A DNA stretch of 64,000 bases from Burhinus oedicnemus (Eukaryota; Chordata; Aves; Charadriiformes; Burhinidae). The stretch covers positions 476,739 through 540,738 of the forward strand of contig VFFE01007639.1 in assembly GCA_008921705.1 (NCBI GenBank). The letters are read 5' to 3'. This document shows, piece by piece, positions 13,201 to 25,470 of this stretch. Under the pieces are notes generated by a model that saw only the letters and a list, made by a program, of their open reading frames with translations, searched no databases and was not told the origin of the DNA. The number at the start of each line of letters is the position of its first letter. Positions within the stretch are counted from its first letter, which is position 1. The position numbers and the translations under genes are program-made.

Positions 13201-16200
13201 TAGGTGAGGTAACAGGGCAAATCCCTCAAAAAGAGCACTGACCTTTCCTTCGAGGAAGAGGTGGTAGGTTCTCTCATCCTTTTACCCAATAGCTAGTAGG
13301 TAGCACTCCAACTTTTGAGGAAAAAGGCAATTTCCAGGGTCCTTACTTCTAACTAAACTGAAACACAGCAACAGGTCACCGAACAGGCATAAAAGACAGG
13401 ACCCCCCTCTCCCAGGGAAGAGCCTCAGCCATATAAGTAAACAACGTGGTGTGCTCTGTCTTGCTCTGTCTCTTTAGTCCAATTAATCCTTTTTGTTTCA
13501 TGCAAGTGGAGAAGCTTGAAAGAAAAAGTTTCCTTCCTCATACCCCAATAGCCTCTAACTGGAGGCCAGAGCATTTCCGTGGGAGGCCGGAGATCAGAGT
13601 TGAATACCTTCAGACAGTAACATATTTGGAGCTCCCAAATACTGGCTACTGAACTGTTGTGCTGGAGAAGGCACCAACACTGCCCTGGCCATGTTTTGCA
13701 AGGATGGCTGCTGGGTTTCTTTTTGAAAAAAGATTCCTCTGCCTCTGCCTTCAGGAAAAGATCTCACCCACCAGGTAAACAGCCTAAATACTACGGAGCA
13801 TACCTATTGGCTTGCTTGAACACTGCTCCACGCTCAGCCTGCCTGCTGGGGTTCTGTGCACTTCCCAGCTGAGGTAGGGCATGGACAGGTAGACCAGAGC
13901 CCCTCCGCCCACTTGCCACACCGGGAGGACATGGGCCAAGACTGATAGGAACATGACAGAGCTGCATTAGCCCAGTACTGACAGGCTCAAGCTTTGAGGA
14001 AGGCTTGTTGGTTTGGACATAGCACTGTGTTACTATGGCTTTATGGCTCCTGGATCAGAGCTGGGCTCGGTTTCATCCAGGGCAGAGAAAGACTCTGCCC
14101 ATAGAGAAGCTTTATATGCCAAACAGGGCTGTGCACGTCTCACTGGCTATCGCACAGCCAAACCTCTTGGAGGATGTGCACTTGAGCTTCACCATGTCAT
14201 CTTCTTCTGACTACCTAGTATTTTCAGAGGAGCTGTGCCAATTCATTTATTACAGTTGGTATACCATTTTGTGGTGAAGAATGAAGCAACATTATTAAAA
14301 GATGTATTTTAGGATGTTCAGTCTATTGTTTTTAAGCGTCCTCTGGAGATGTAAAAATATGGCCAGAAAAATAACTTAGATGTGCTGCCCCATTTCAACA
14401 CTGGAGTTTTGCCTTGCATGTTAATGTGTATGTTTTCATGCCTCAGCTACACTAACTGTACTCCTTTCCTGTTTCTATTTATTTTGGAAGCAATATATGT
14501 TTACTAAATCAGTTGAAAAGTGTTAATGATCAGTTCACAGAATACTAATGTGGATTCAAATTACTTTCACATGAATCAAGACAAATTAAAAAATACTATT
14601 TGATCATAAACTGCTTCAAATACATGTCACAAGAATTCTAGTATCTTGGAATAAAGATTCATTTTTTTTCATTTTGTTAATATCTCATTAGATATTTAAA
14701 TTGATCAAAAAGGTGTGGGGACAAGAACGCATGGATTATCTCTGGTTCATGCAACAGAGAAGAATGAAATAAACCCTCTCTGTGTGTGTATGTGTGGCAA
14801 GGGAGGAGGGTATCAAAACCAGTTGCACCACGAGCAGTCTCCTCCATGTGCCTGAAAGGGAAGAACGAAACATAGAAGAGCAAGCAAAAGAGCTGTGACA
14901 CAGGTAAAGCCAGCCCTGACTTGTAACATATTATTCAGCCCTGAGAAATAGATGTGAAACCTGAAGACTGGTAACCTACGTGGACGCTGCGTCATAATGT
15001 TTCCAACAGAAATTTTTATTGCTCCTCAGAAAATTCACTGAAATTGAAGCATACTCCAAAGATGAACTGATTCCAGTGACACTTCAGATTGATCCTGTGT
15101 TTCAGAAATGTCTTTCAAGTATGTCTTATATTCTAAAGGTAGGAAATTCCAAACTATGAAATTCCTACAGGTTTTAGTAGAGGAGAGTGACCCATTTTAG
15201 TGACCTGCACTGGAGAAAGGCAGACAACTCGGACATTGCAGTGCACGTGCTGTTTGGGAGCGGTGTGCTAGCTAAGAGCATATGCCATACCCACCAGCCA
15301 TACCTACATACAGGTGACAAGGAGCACACAACCTCTAGCAAACCAGGCTTCAGTAGTGCTGCTGCTCATCAAAAGCCATTTTTTTTTCCATCTGTTAAAG
15401 TCTGTCCTTTCCAGGCTCCCAGGTGTTGTAAGTTAACCTCTTAGTGCTTCATCATACAGGAATATGTTTATGCTACACTAGCAAAACACATCTTACATGG
15501 GTGCATCACAATAATACGCACGGTGACTTTGCCAGGCGAGTCAAACTAGCATCACTGAGCAAATCATTATTGGAGGGTAAAAGCAGTTTTGCTAGGAAAA
15601 TCGAGCCTATACTGGGGCACTTGCTAGATCCCAGTGCAGTGAAGCTGCGCAGGCAGAGCAGCCTGTAGCACAGTATTGGGCACAATGTTCTCTACTTTCT
15701 CCTTTCTCCCAGTAGAAAGCAGATAGCTTACAGTAATAATGCTAATCTTTATATCTGCCTTGTAAGCTGATCCATGAAGAGCTAGTGGATGCTAAGAACT
15801 TATCTCTTTGTTCACCTTTTCCTTACCCATGAAGGAATAAGTGCGGACACAGCACTTCCTTAACCATAGCTGTCCTGAACTGTGGTTTAGGAATGTAAGG
15901 CAGGATATAAGGCCAGGTTCACCTCCTCCACTATCATTTTGCAGAGTCCAGGTAGAACATTCAGCTGTTCCTTTACTCTCTTATTTTATTTTTTATACAA
16001 AAATGTAATCTATTGTGGATATTTTATGCATGACAATTAAGACACATCTAGGAAACTATCAGAAGGAATAGGCTCTCCAACCTACTCTATTTCATTCAAG
16101 ACAATTTTATCTAACCAATTTTTAACAAATTTAAAACATTGCCCATATCTACTCTAGCTATGAGGCACTGGTAATCAAGTCAAGCACCATTGACTATGAG

Positions 16201-17843
16201 AATAGTGAACTGTAGAAAATGACTTCTCAGCATTATGTAGTGTCACAGCACAATTTAAATAACACGTTCATTATTCAAGGTCTCATAATTCCTACATATA
16301 GAAATAGATACAGGGAGCTGAAAGAGGCTTTCAAGCTTTCAACAGTTAAATAAATAAGTGACCTGTATCATTACAAGTGTACGGTACATTCCTTAGATAT
16401 CGGATAGGTTGTTGGAAAGTCCTTCCAAAATTAAACCCGATGATACAAAGTGCCAATTTAGGGTGAGAGATGCATATACAGCAGTGATGGTTGTTACATA
16501 TTGACATTGCTTTTAAATGAATGAACAGAAGGTTTGAGAGAAACTGTGCTTTCTGGGTAAGACTCTCAGACATTATTATTATGTTAATGTACAAAAGGGG
16601 TCTTAAAATTGTGATTACAGAAATCTAATATTAAAGTCATGCTCTCTTCTATGATTTTAGTGGATTTCAGTGTTTGTTTCTGTACAATGTAGAATTTATT
16701 GCAGAGGTTGTTGTCTTGATTTTCATATGCATTTAGAATATTTCAAAGTAAAATTGCAGCAATCACATTCTATCTGAAAGAATAGCTGAAGATGACTAGT
16801 CTACATTTTTTTTCATAGTAATCAAACCCAGTCTCATATAATTTCCTGTAACTCAATAATATTATATTATACTTTGATGCACGTGAGTTACAAAATATAA
16901 ATACAACATAACTATTTATATACAGGTAAAATGTACTGATATAATAACCTGAGCTGGTTATAAGTAATTTTAAAGGAAATTTACCAATTTAATATTTGGT
17001 TGTGTATTTTGTAAAAGGCTAGTAAATTTGGTAAAAAATATTTAACAAAGACAAATGACAAAAAGACAAAGAAAAACACAAAAGAAAAAGATAAACCAAA
17101 TTTTACTCATCGATTGTTGCCAAAGCAAAAGAATCTCAGAAGTCTTTCCTGCACCTGATACTTGCCTACTTGGGACATGTTATCTGTCTCTGCTGAATTT
17201 AAATTGTGAGCTAGATATGAATTTATGCCATGCTGTTAAGTATCTCAGCAGAAAACATTTTTCCTTCTTCTCTGAGAAGAAAGTCTGTGTCTCTAGATGG
17301 AGCCAGGACAGACAGCTGTATTCCCCTCATTACTGAAGTACAAACGAGATGCACTGTCCTCTTCTGCCTGACACTGGAGCAAGTCTTTCAGGGGCCCAGT
17401 ACTTCTGGGGCATTTATGAGCTTATTATTCACTCACTGTTGACCTTACAAAGCTGCCTTCCCAAAGAAAAACACAATTTTCCTCACCTCAGGACACACAG
17501 GGAGGTCCATGTGCTCCTCTTTCTGGGTAGTCCTGCACAGACACCTGTTTACCCCTGGGAGAGGGACTGAAAGTATTCTTGAAGCCTTGTAAATCTTCAC
17601 TGTGCCGTTTGCCATCTTCATTGATACTCCAAGCTTTCCCCTTCGTCTCTCAGTCCCAGACACAAATATATGGCCTGCCTACATCACTCCCTGTGTTTCA
17701 ACAAATCCTTACTCCTACTGCCTCATCCAGTCTATACAGCAGGCAGCCAGCTGTGCCTGATGTGATCGTAATCCCTTCTGAATCTTTCCACTTCCCTCTC
17801 CTAACTTCCTTCCTGTCTTTTATTCCACCATCTCACATAGAAT

Positions 17844-17868
17844 TTCTATATGTTCTATATGTTCTATA
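17844..17868. repeat. Short tandem repeat, 9-bp unit
   Basis: TTCTATATG is repeated about 2.8 times with no mismatch. It is a simple local tandem expansion with no other feature attached. Confidence 0.7.
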
Positions 17869-18466
17869 ATTTTGCCTTGGCCTTGTTACCATACCATGTC
17901 CTATATCAAAAGCATCCTCTCTTTATTAATACTTCTCAATGTGACCAAGCTAGTGAAGCTTTAATCCATTCTTTAGGCATTTCTACCATTGTTCATGGCA
18001 AACCCCCATATAGAATTTCTTTTCCATGCTGATTACTTCTCCATACACAATCCTTCCTGAATCCTTTTTCATGAGTAAGGGGGAGATATTTCATATTTTC
18101 CAAAGAGCACACATGAACTGTCACTGGTGATCTGTGAGCTTCTACTCCAGCAGGTCTTGCAGTATCTTACTAATGTAGCCATATCTTACTTCAGCATCTC
18201 AAAATAGGCTGGGTCTATCCTGCCAATCACACACGCTCCATAGAATGTCCTGCATCCTTCCCTGTGTACTCCTGCTGCATTTCAGCTGCACAGTTGGATG
18301 CTGTGCACCTTCCTCTTCCTCTGGTAGAAAAACTGGCTCTGTGTGTAGGGAGGATGCTACTACAGATCCCACAAAGTCCCACAGCCTGGATGGTCAGGAG
18401 ATCATGACTACAGGCACACTGGGGAAAACACTTGCCCTGTAAGGCACCACCAATCTTTGTACCTTA

Positions 18467-18532
18467 GTGCTGGTGTAAACTGGCTTTACTGAGGTCAGCT
18501 GAACTGCATGAAGTTGCAGTGGATTTGGCTTT
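18467..18532. repeat. Ancient palindromic interspersed repeat fragment
   Basis: The sequence reads AGTGCTGGTGTAAACTGGC, then a degenerate centre (CTTTACTGAGGTCAGCTGAA) and GATTTGGC. It resembles the old sauropsid palindromic repeat built on 'gtgtaaa..tccattgaagtcaatgga..tttacac'. The family comparison is from memory. The copy is strongly degraded, so its boundaries are approximate. It lies just upstream of the minus-strand CR1 fragment. Confidence 0.45.
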
Positions 18533-18635
18533 GTGTTATCTGGCTACTAAAAAAGATCACCAGGCCACACCACTCATTCAGTGTGCACAGCCTATGTTCC
18601 TATGCCTCTGCTGTCTGTGTTGCTCTTTTGAAGAG

Positions 18636-19240
18636 CTAGCAATGTACATGAACACGTCCCTGTAGGTCAGACCAAAATCCATCCTTGCCCTGTATCCTGT
18701 CTCTGGGCTATTAGCAGGAGATTCTTAGAGGACAAGAATAAGAAACAGGACAAATCAGAAATCCCTGTGCATACTCTCTCAGCTTCCAGCAATCAGCTGC
18801 TTAGAGGACTTTCTGAACTAGAGCTTGCCACAGTACCATCATGTTAATAGTCCCCCATGGACCTATCGTCTGTAATATATCTTATTTTTTTGAACTCGTA
18901 ACATCCTGTGGAACGAGTTCCACAAAATAATTATGCCCTGCATGACAAAAATTTGCTTTAAATTCCCTGTGTGATTATAACATTGGAACCCCCTTAGGTC
19001 CTGTATTGTCAGAAACAATGCATTAGTCACTCCCTAATCACTTTCTCCATGACACTCATTATTGTGCACATCTCTGTCTTTTTTCCCTTAGTGGATCCTC
19101 TGAAGGGTCTGGATTCTTAGCCCTGTTATCTTTCCCTGTACCTTTCCTAGTTCTATCCCTTTGAAACACAGCAATCAACCAAATACAAGATTCAAGATGA
19201 GGGCACATTAGAAATGTGCGTGGCATAGATTCTAACAGTC
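18636..19240 (-). mobile_element. CR1-like LINE, 3' portion, degraded
   Basis: The plus strand carries, in the correct order, the landmarks of a CR1 3' region in reverse complement. These are GTAGGTCAGACCAAAATCCA and TGTATCCTGTCTC near 18,660-18,705, GGACCTATCGTCTGTAATAT near 18,858, CATCCTGTGG and GAGTTCCACA near 18,903-18,924, CACTTTCTCCATGACACTCA near 19,039, CTGTACCTTTCCTAGTTC near 19,136, and TTCAAGATGAGGGCACATTA near 19,191. CR1 is a non-LTR retrotransposon; this copy is 5' truncated, contains internal deletions and has no usable reading frame. The family assignment is from memory of the CR1 consensus, and the edges are uncertain by tens of bases. Confidence 0.8.
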
Positions 19241-22085
19241 TGATTTGACTGGTCTTTCTTTTGACTAAATTGTACTTCGCAATTTTGGCCACCGCCAGGA
19301 CAAAAATCAAAATAACAAAATAGTATTGGCTAACAAATGGTAGTAATAGTAAACAGACTGGTTTCTCAAGGAGCAATGTGAAACAAAAAAATAAAATAAA
19401 CAGGTGGAATAAAAACTAATCACAAGATAATTTCCAAAACTAAACAGTCAGTCTTTTTCCCCAACATCTAGCGAAAGCTTCTTTGCTCTGGGAGGAAATT
19501 CTCGAAGTTTACCACTTCAGGGGAATGAAAAATAAAGGGGAATGCAGAGTTGACTCTCGAGGTCTCCGTGATACAGCAGACAATCGCATCTGCTCTGCTA
19601 TTGACCCCTTGAACAGGGTTTCAGAAAATCCATGCATTTAAGAAACACTACATGACAGCTTATTACTTGCTAGAACTGTCACTTATCTCTGGCTGCAAGT
19701 GACTCAGCTAAACAAATACTGTCTCATACATTATTATTTATCTGTTAGCAACAGGATTGGTTTTCTTATGCATGGTCAGCACAGCACTTTTTCTCTTCCA
19801 AAGGCAAAAAAAATAAGGTATAGTTAGGCTGAAGAGCTCAAAATTTTAATAGGACACTTCTAGAGGCACCTCTGGACACTCCCAAGGCACATATATCAGG
19901 AGTTGGGCTCGTCAGCATTGCTTGCTTTGTGCTGGCAAACTCTTGCCATTCCTCTCTAATTCACAGCAGAACCGAAGCACCTCTTCACTAGGACAAAGCA
20001 TGTCTGCAGTCACAGTTAGCTAACGGGAGGCAAAATCCTAGCAAGGATGTGACAGTCTGCCACTGGTTCAGTCCCTTCACAAGCTGAGTCTCACACAGCC
20101 TACGCGACCATTACAAACTGCCTTGTCCTCATTACAGTTTTCTCTTACTTACTCTTTTTCCCGAGCGAAACAAAACTTTCTCATTCAAAAAATGGCTTTT
20201 ATACAGCAGTCAGTAACTGATTTAACAGCCAGTAATTGAGGTTACTTCAGTGGGATGTGGAATTGCCTTCTTCAAACTACCCTTAAGAATTAGTACCTTT
20301 AATGACCGATAGAGTTAAGCAACCAGGCTCTTGCCTGGTTGACAGGGATCCAGACGAGCTGTCAATAATTATGCAAGAACATACTCCCACGCAGCACACC
20401 CAGCGTAACTGAAAGCGTTGCTGTTTTCTTTGATCTTTTAAGTCCGTGGATATTTGGATATTCTTCGAGGAAACGCTAATATGCCAAGTCTCCTCTGTTA
20501 TCATTAAGAAAACATTGAACAGGTTAAGCAGGCATCTCTTGTTCTGCTGGCTTTACTAATCTAAAAGTTCGACTGTCAATTGACAGGTGGCTATCGCAAG
20601 TTCCATGAAATATGTGTGTGAAAATAACTTCTTTCCCTATGCTTCTGAATAGAGATGGGAAAATGGAGCATGCTGTTACTTATTTGTTACTGAATAAGTG
20701 TTTCAAACTTCTTCTCAAGCAATAAAGGACTTGCACCTAATCCCAGTGAACGTCCACCCCACTGCAGACGCAAAGCCCAAGCACTGCCATTTCCTAAGGG
20801 CAAACCTCCTCTGCCACAGCTGCAAACCTGGCTGGACTCCAGGGCCCTCCTGCCATCAGGGCTACCTCAAATTCATGTTACGGGTCCAAGCTGAGAAGAA
20901 TGACTATCTATCGAAAGCATCCAGCCAGAGCTTTTTGACCTCCACACACTCTTTCCTTCTTTCTTCTTTTCACCTTTAAAAGTGAGCATAGTTGTTTTTG
21001 CAATAGAAGTGATGCTGATTCGAAAGCTAAGTCTTCAGGCCGGTGGGAAAACGCTGATGTACATCACCAGTGCAAGACCAGCAAACCAGATTAGCAAGCC
21101 AAGACTAGCTCATATCGCCTGTTCTGCAGCCCAAGATATTAAGTTTGAATGGCAACATCTACGCTTACACTGCCCAGATATAAGTGGACACGGTGAGAGG
21201 TGATGGAAGATGAAGTCTCTTCTCTGGTGGGAATTTTTAAGATACTTTTGTGGGATCTGTTAACATGATATGGCCATGGAAGAAAGCAAAGAAAGACTCT
21301 GTAAACCAGACTTTGCTGGCTTGTGGCATGGGACATACAGTGATGCAGGAAATGAGGAGAAAAAGATTCTGGTAACCATCGAAATTTAGGTGATCTGAGA
21401 AATGGCTTAAATACAATCTCCAGAGTAGGTGATGCCAAAAGGTGAGGAAAGCAGCTTTTCACCTAGGCAAAATGAAGGAACTACAGCTAGAGAGAAATTT
21501 GCAAAGTGTTGAAGAACCGTTTGGATTAGGAACTGTGGCTAAGATGACTCTTCGGAGAAGTTGAAAAAGTGCCTAGTCAGTATACAGGAAGCATATTTTT
21601 TTTAAACAAGCCTGACATTTTTTTTATTTGTCAAAAAATTTGGTTGTCAAAAATAATTACATTTGCATTTTGAATTCATATTTTTTGAAAGTTTTTTGCA
21701 TTATATTCTGTTTAAAAACAAAACTACTCAAAAGGTATAACATCGTAAAACTTACTAAAAACTGACAAAAACACTGTTATTGTTATCATATCTGAATATG
21801 GGTGCATCTAGTAATATTTCCAGTGTTTCTATTACTTTTTTTAAAACCCCTTTTATAAAACAGGAATTGATGGAAACATATTTATCTGTCCAGGAGAGAA
21901 AACACTTCAAATATTTTAAATTGGCTACTTTAAAGGTTTGCAAAGAAAAAAATTGGCCAAATAACCGTTGGAGAGATAAGGACTGGTCAGTTACAATGTG
22001 CTATTCAAATCAGCTTGTAAAACGAATTAGTATTTTTTTAAAAGGTTTTAATACAGGCAGACACAACGTCAGATATGTCAAAAGA
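19241..22085. other. Non-coding stretch between CR1 fragments
   Basis: No gene is recognised. The longest open frames are about 107 codons (21,139-21,462, minus) and 93 codons (20,698-20,979, plus), without domain signals. Bases 21,590-21,730 are A/T homopolymer-rich. The upstream limit of the CR1 fragment that follows may lie inside the last 100 bases of this stretch. Confidence 0.5.
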
Positions 22086-22089
22086 GAGA

Positions 22090-22773
22090 ATGTAGGTCAC
22101 ACTAACAACACAGAATACCATATCCTGAAATGCAGTGACACTGAAAAGGACTTCAGAAAATCAATTTACCATGAATTCCCTATGCAATCTATGGGCTAAG
22201 GTTAATGCAATACTTGCATGATTATGCAGGAGACGATGACATTACAGGTACGTATCACTGATGGGACCAGCATTGCTACGTCCAGTTCTGGTATCCAATT
22301 TTCAAATAATGATGACTCTGGAATATTGCAAGGGAATCAAGAACGAGTCAATAAATTATTTAAAATTGTGGAAGCCTTACCTGTGCATGACAAACTGCAG
22401 GCTGCCACCCCAAAAAAGGCAGCGATACCTCATCACAGTGCCAGGGAAGCGCTGGGAAGTCCTGACAGCACTGGACTTTCAACAAGGGAGCAAAGCTGGA
22501 AAAGTAATTAATGATTAGAAATAGAAGATAGACAAATGCAGGTTGGAAAAAAATGTGTCTCTTCTTTTAACAAGTAAAGTAACTATTAGGTTAAAATTAA
22601 CTGCTTGAGAGCAGTGGATGTAATAAGCTGATATCTTTTCAGCAAGAATAAGTGCCTTTACAAAAGATGCACAGCAGCTTATCTGGGATTTAGGGGCTGA
22701 AATCACGTGGCTGGCACGATCCAAGAAATAACACTAGATGTTCTTAATAACCATAAAGCCACAAAATCATAAT
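22090..22773 (+). mobile_element. CR1-like LINE, 3' end, degraded
   Basis: Several CR1 ORF2-end and 3'-UTR landmarks occur in order on the plus strand. They are ATCCTGAAATGCAGTGACAC followed by TGAAAAGGACTTCAG (near 22,121-22,155), GGTTAATGCAATACTTGCAT (22,200-22,219), and GTCCAGTTCTGGTATCCAAT (22,280-22,299). The 3'-terminal part reads CACTAGATGTTCTTAATAA ... AAAGCCACAAAATCATAAT (22,732-22,773). Stops and indels remove any coding capacity. A 139-codon open frame ending at 22,199 overlaps the 5' edge and is not a separate gene. Assignment is from memory of the CR1 consensus, and the 5' edge is uncertain. Confidence 0.72.
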
Positions 22774-23615
22774 ACAGTCACTAGAATATGGATATTTTGA
22801 CACAAAGAGGAAACAGAAATAAAGCAAAAGTAAATGTTTATGTTTACATGGTAAGTTGTTTACCAGTTAGCTTTCAAAACAGAAGAACCCACATCAGCTG
22901 AAACCAACACAACAATACACGTGCTACTGCTTTAAAAAATGCAGGACAGAAATTAGGTCCGTGAAAAAATTTCACAAGCAAGCAGTCAAATTAAAAAAAA
23001 AGTAATTCTTTCATAGATCCCAAATATTTTACTTTCACTTGTACATAAAAGAGGATTTTAAGATGTCATTTCGGCATATCTAGTCTCCCATGTAAGAAAA
23101 ATAAATCAATATTAAAGTCTGCTTTCAAGGCAGAAAGTGCTGCAACGTTTGCATTTGGGAGCAACAGATCCCCAGAACGGGCTTGTGTGCATGCAAATAT
23201 TTTCAACTAAGTGTTGGAGGAATTAATTAAAAAACCCTACATCCTTGCTCATTACCATCAGCTGCTGAAGAGCTGGAAGATGCTACATGTGTACTAGCTT
23301 TAAAAAACATGTTGAGCTAGCCTTGAAAATTGCAGTCCACTAAACATTACTCTACCACCAGGAAAACAAAACTCTTAAAACAAAAATGAAGTATGGAAAC
23401 AACCAGATTATAATTATGTAAAAGAGGGAAAATAGTGCAGAATTTTTTAAATGAAAATTGCCTCAAGTAAAAGCACATCCGATTAGTCTACTGCTCTTTC
23501 TAAAAACAGCTGATAGCCTTCATCACAAGACGTGACAAAGGGAACAAAACCAACTTGGGAAGTAAAAATCACCAAAGAAGAGGAAGAAAAGGCTTTCAAT
23601 TGCTTTGACAATGAG
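22774..23615. other. Non-coding stretch between CR1 pieces
   Basis: AT-rich sequence with no recognised gene or repeat. A perfect octamer ATGCAAAT lies at 23,191-23,198, but about two such 8-mers are expected by chance in a window this size. Confidence 0.5.
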
Positions 23616-23617
23616 GT

Positions 23618-23852
23618 GACTCAAAGAACTGTGTTAGGTACAGCGTTGTTTAATATGTTAGCAAACAGGAGAAGGGGCTTCAAAAGCCAGCTGATAACAT
23701 TGGAATTTGGTAGAATTATTGAGACCTGTCCAATATTATGAGAATATTATGAACCACTTGAGAAGGACCTAATAAACTAACTAAATAGGCAGAGATGGCA
23801 AATGAAGGTCACTGGAGAGAGACGCATGTGAATGCATATTAGAAAGAATTGC
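23618..23852 (+). mobile_element. CR1-like LINE, reverse-transcriptase-region fragment
   Basis: The plus strand shows the CR1 ORF2 landmark around GTGTTAGGTACAGCGTTGTT TAATATGTTA (23,631-23,660), equivalent to the 'pG(S/T)VLGP-LFNI' region. Further on come GAGAAGGACCTAATAAACTA and GGCAGAGATGGCAAATGAAG (23,759-23,807), then ATGCATATTAGAAAGAA (23,831-23,848). The spacing is shorter than in intact CR1, so internal deletions are likely. This part of ORF2 should lie upstream of the segment seen at 22,090-22,773. The two pieces are therefore separate insertions or were rearranged. Assignment is from memory. Confidence 0.6.
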
Positions 23853-24329
23853 TCCCATGCCTCTGTGCTAAAAGGCCTGCACTGACACCGCCTTCCAGCA
23901 CATACAAAACCGTATTTGTGGGTAGTAGTGCTATTGACATCGCTGGAAGAGCTCCGGTAGGGAAATGAAATGCTTGTTTAGATCAGGCCCTACACTGAAT
24001 TTGTGATCGCTGTGGGGGGAGGTGGAACGGAGTAAAACAGTGGGCAGCTGGCCGAAAATCTGTCCATGTGCAAGAACAGGCAAAAAAAATAAAGCAAAGC
24101 AAAACAAAACATGTTCCTTCTGCTCCACCATAAACAACTTGACCACAAAAAGAAAGACTAGGTACAGACTAAACTAGCAAATAGTGAAGCTATTACGATT
24201 TCATTTTGTAAAGGAGTGATTTGGCCTTTCTGCTCAGCATAGCCCAAGGAATCGCAGAAATGAAATGGGTCCCAGAAGAGGCCACAGAAATTATTAGCTC
24301 ACTGAGAAGAGAGCAGAGGCAGGCTCACC
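23853..24329. other. Non-coding stretch
   Basis: No gene or confident repeat seen. It leads into the GC-richer block that starts near 24,330. Confidence 0.5.
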
Positions 24330-24665
24330 CCCGGTGACGCGTCCGTCCGCTCCCCGCAAGAGCCAAGCTGGCATCAGGAGCCTCTGGTAAGAAGCTGTAG
24401 CTAATTACCCCTGGGGAATTACCCTGGCAAATTACCCCGGGGACCCCAGGGAGGGTCGGAGGACAACTGTGGTGGAGTCACGTTCTCCGCAGCACGCTCC
24501 CAGCCCCTGCGGAGAGGGCTAACCCCAGGGATGCTGCTAGCCCTCCTGACCCCAGAACCAGGATCAGGGCCCCGCTGCGGGGACCACAGCTCAGGACGCT
24601 CGGCCGGCACAGGCACCTCCATCCCCTCACGCAAGAAAGACCTGCTGGCATGGGAGATTTCGAAG
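24330..24665. promoter_or_regulatory. CpG-enriched block 1, candidate CpG-island-like element
   Basis: By hand count there are about 19 CpG dinucleotides in roughly 335 bp, including GACGCGTCCGTCCGC near 24,336-24,350, while flanking DNA has very few. GC is clearly above the surroundings. A strong 5' splice-site-like word, CTG|GTAAGAAG, lies at about 24,384-24,394. It would suit the end of a non-coding first exon on the plus strand. No TATA box or open frame of note is present. Together with the second block this is the best promoter-like candidate in the window, but the role is inferred from composition only. Confidence 0.35.
24403..24442. repeat. Triplicated AATTACCC word
   Basis: Three near-copies run in succession: AATTACCCCTGGGG (24,403-24,416), AATTACCCTGGC (24,417-24,428) and AATTACCCCGGGG (24,430-24,442). 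The unit combines a homeodomain-type ATTA core with a C-run. It lies inside the CpG-enriched block. Confidence 0.8.
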
Positions 24666-25104
24666 CCTTCTTCAGGATAAGGGCCAAATGCCTTAAGCAC
24701 CCAAGTAAACATAGCCGAGCTCCAGAGATGCTGGAATAATATTGGCTGCATTTATGTGAAAATGGGGGCTTCATGCAGGTTTGGACGTCTGACTATGTAG
24801 CAAGTTTTAAGACTAAACAGAAAGGATCTATCTTCATAATGGAAAAAAATAACATTTTATTGTAACTACATTTTTGAAGATGTTAGCGACAAAACACAAG
24901 TTGTTCAGTATTTTCTGTTATAACAATCAGATACAGAACAAAATAAGAAAATATCTGGGTGTTTTACATTATGCTTTTATGTATTGTGCATTGAGCTTGC
25001 CTAAGAGCTAAACAGCATTTGATTTGTGCCTAACAATAAATAGAAAAAGGATTGCCAATTAAGAATGTGGGGCATCTATTTTTAACAAAATGTTTTTAAA
25101 CTTT

Positions 25105-25470
25105 CGGCTAACTACGAGAGAAAGGCAGTGCCATCTGTTGGGGAAAACCAGCCGGTTCAGGGAACGGCAGCGGGCACGTCGCCGCTTCGCCTTGGGTAGA
25201 ACAAAAGCCCGTTTCGACTCAGTACGTGACAAGCCTGGTTTGGTGCAGGATAAACTTTTGCTGGTGAATAGAAAGCAGAGGTAAAACGATCTAGATGGAT
25301 TCAACACCGAACCGTGTTAACCAGCAGCTATTAGACGTATTTAATACCTTTGTGCTCTTTCCCAGCAGCAGGTTCAGGTTGGCGGAGGCCGGACGCAGGG
25401 CAGAGGCTGGAGCGAGGAGGGCAGGAGAAGCCACGGTGGGGTAAATCCACGCGACTTCGGCCACCACAGC
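25105..25470. promoter_or_regulatory. CpG-enriched block 2, candidate CpG-island-like element
   Basis: By hand count there are about 24 CpGs in roughly 365 bp, for example in CGGCAGCGGGCACGTCGCCG (25,165-25,184) and CCACGCGACTTCGG (25,447-25,460). An AT-rich gap of about 440 bp separates it from block 1. A 64-codon plus-strand frame (25,090-25,284) and an 82-codon minus-strand frame (25,059-25,307) overlap here. Both are Arg/Lys-rich shadows of the CpG composition, not recognisable proteins. Retained CpGs suggest low germline methylation, which is typical of promoters or insulators. Confidence 0.4.
25127..25141. promoter_or_regulatory. Possible CTCF-type binding site
   Basis: AGTGCCATCTGTTGG matches the reverse form of the CTCF core (GCC-A/C-C/T-CT-N-x-TGG) at most key positions. 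It sits at the edge of CpG block 2. This is a single-site motif match by eye; CTCF has a tolerant consensus, so chance is not excluded. Confidence 0.3.

Larger units (their letters stand above)
8403..18460. other. Non-coding stretch, no gene recognised
   Basis: About 10 kb of AT-rich sequence. The longest open frames are 134 codons (11,985-12,389, minus) and 124 codons (8,540-8,914, minus), with no domain or coherent exon chain. Bases 12,930-12,960 faintly resemble an old SINE or palindromic repeat (ATTCAGCAAATCATTTA) but are too short to call. Positions 16,600-17,050 are especially AT-rich. No tRNA-like B box, miRNA-grade hairpin or long terminal repeat was noticed. Confidence 0.55.

Noticed and set aside
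23191..23198. POU octamer ATGCAAAT
   Set aside because: An isolated 8-mer; roughly two are expected by chance on both strands of 64 kb.
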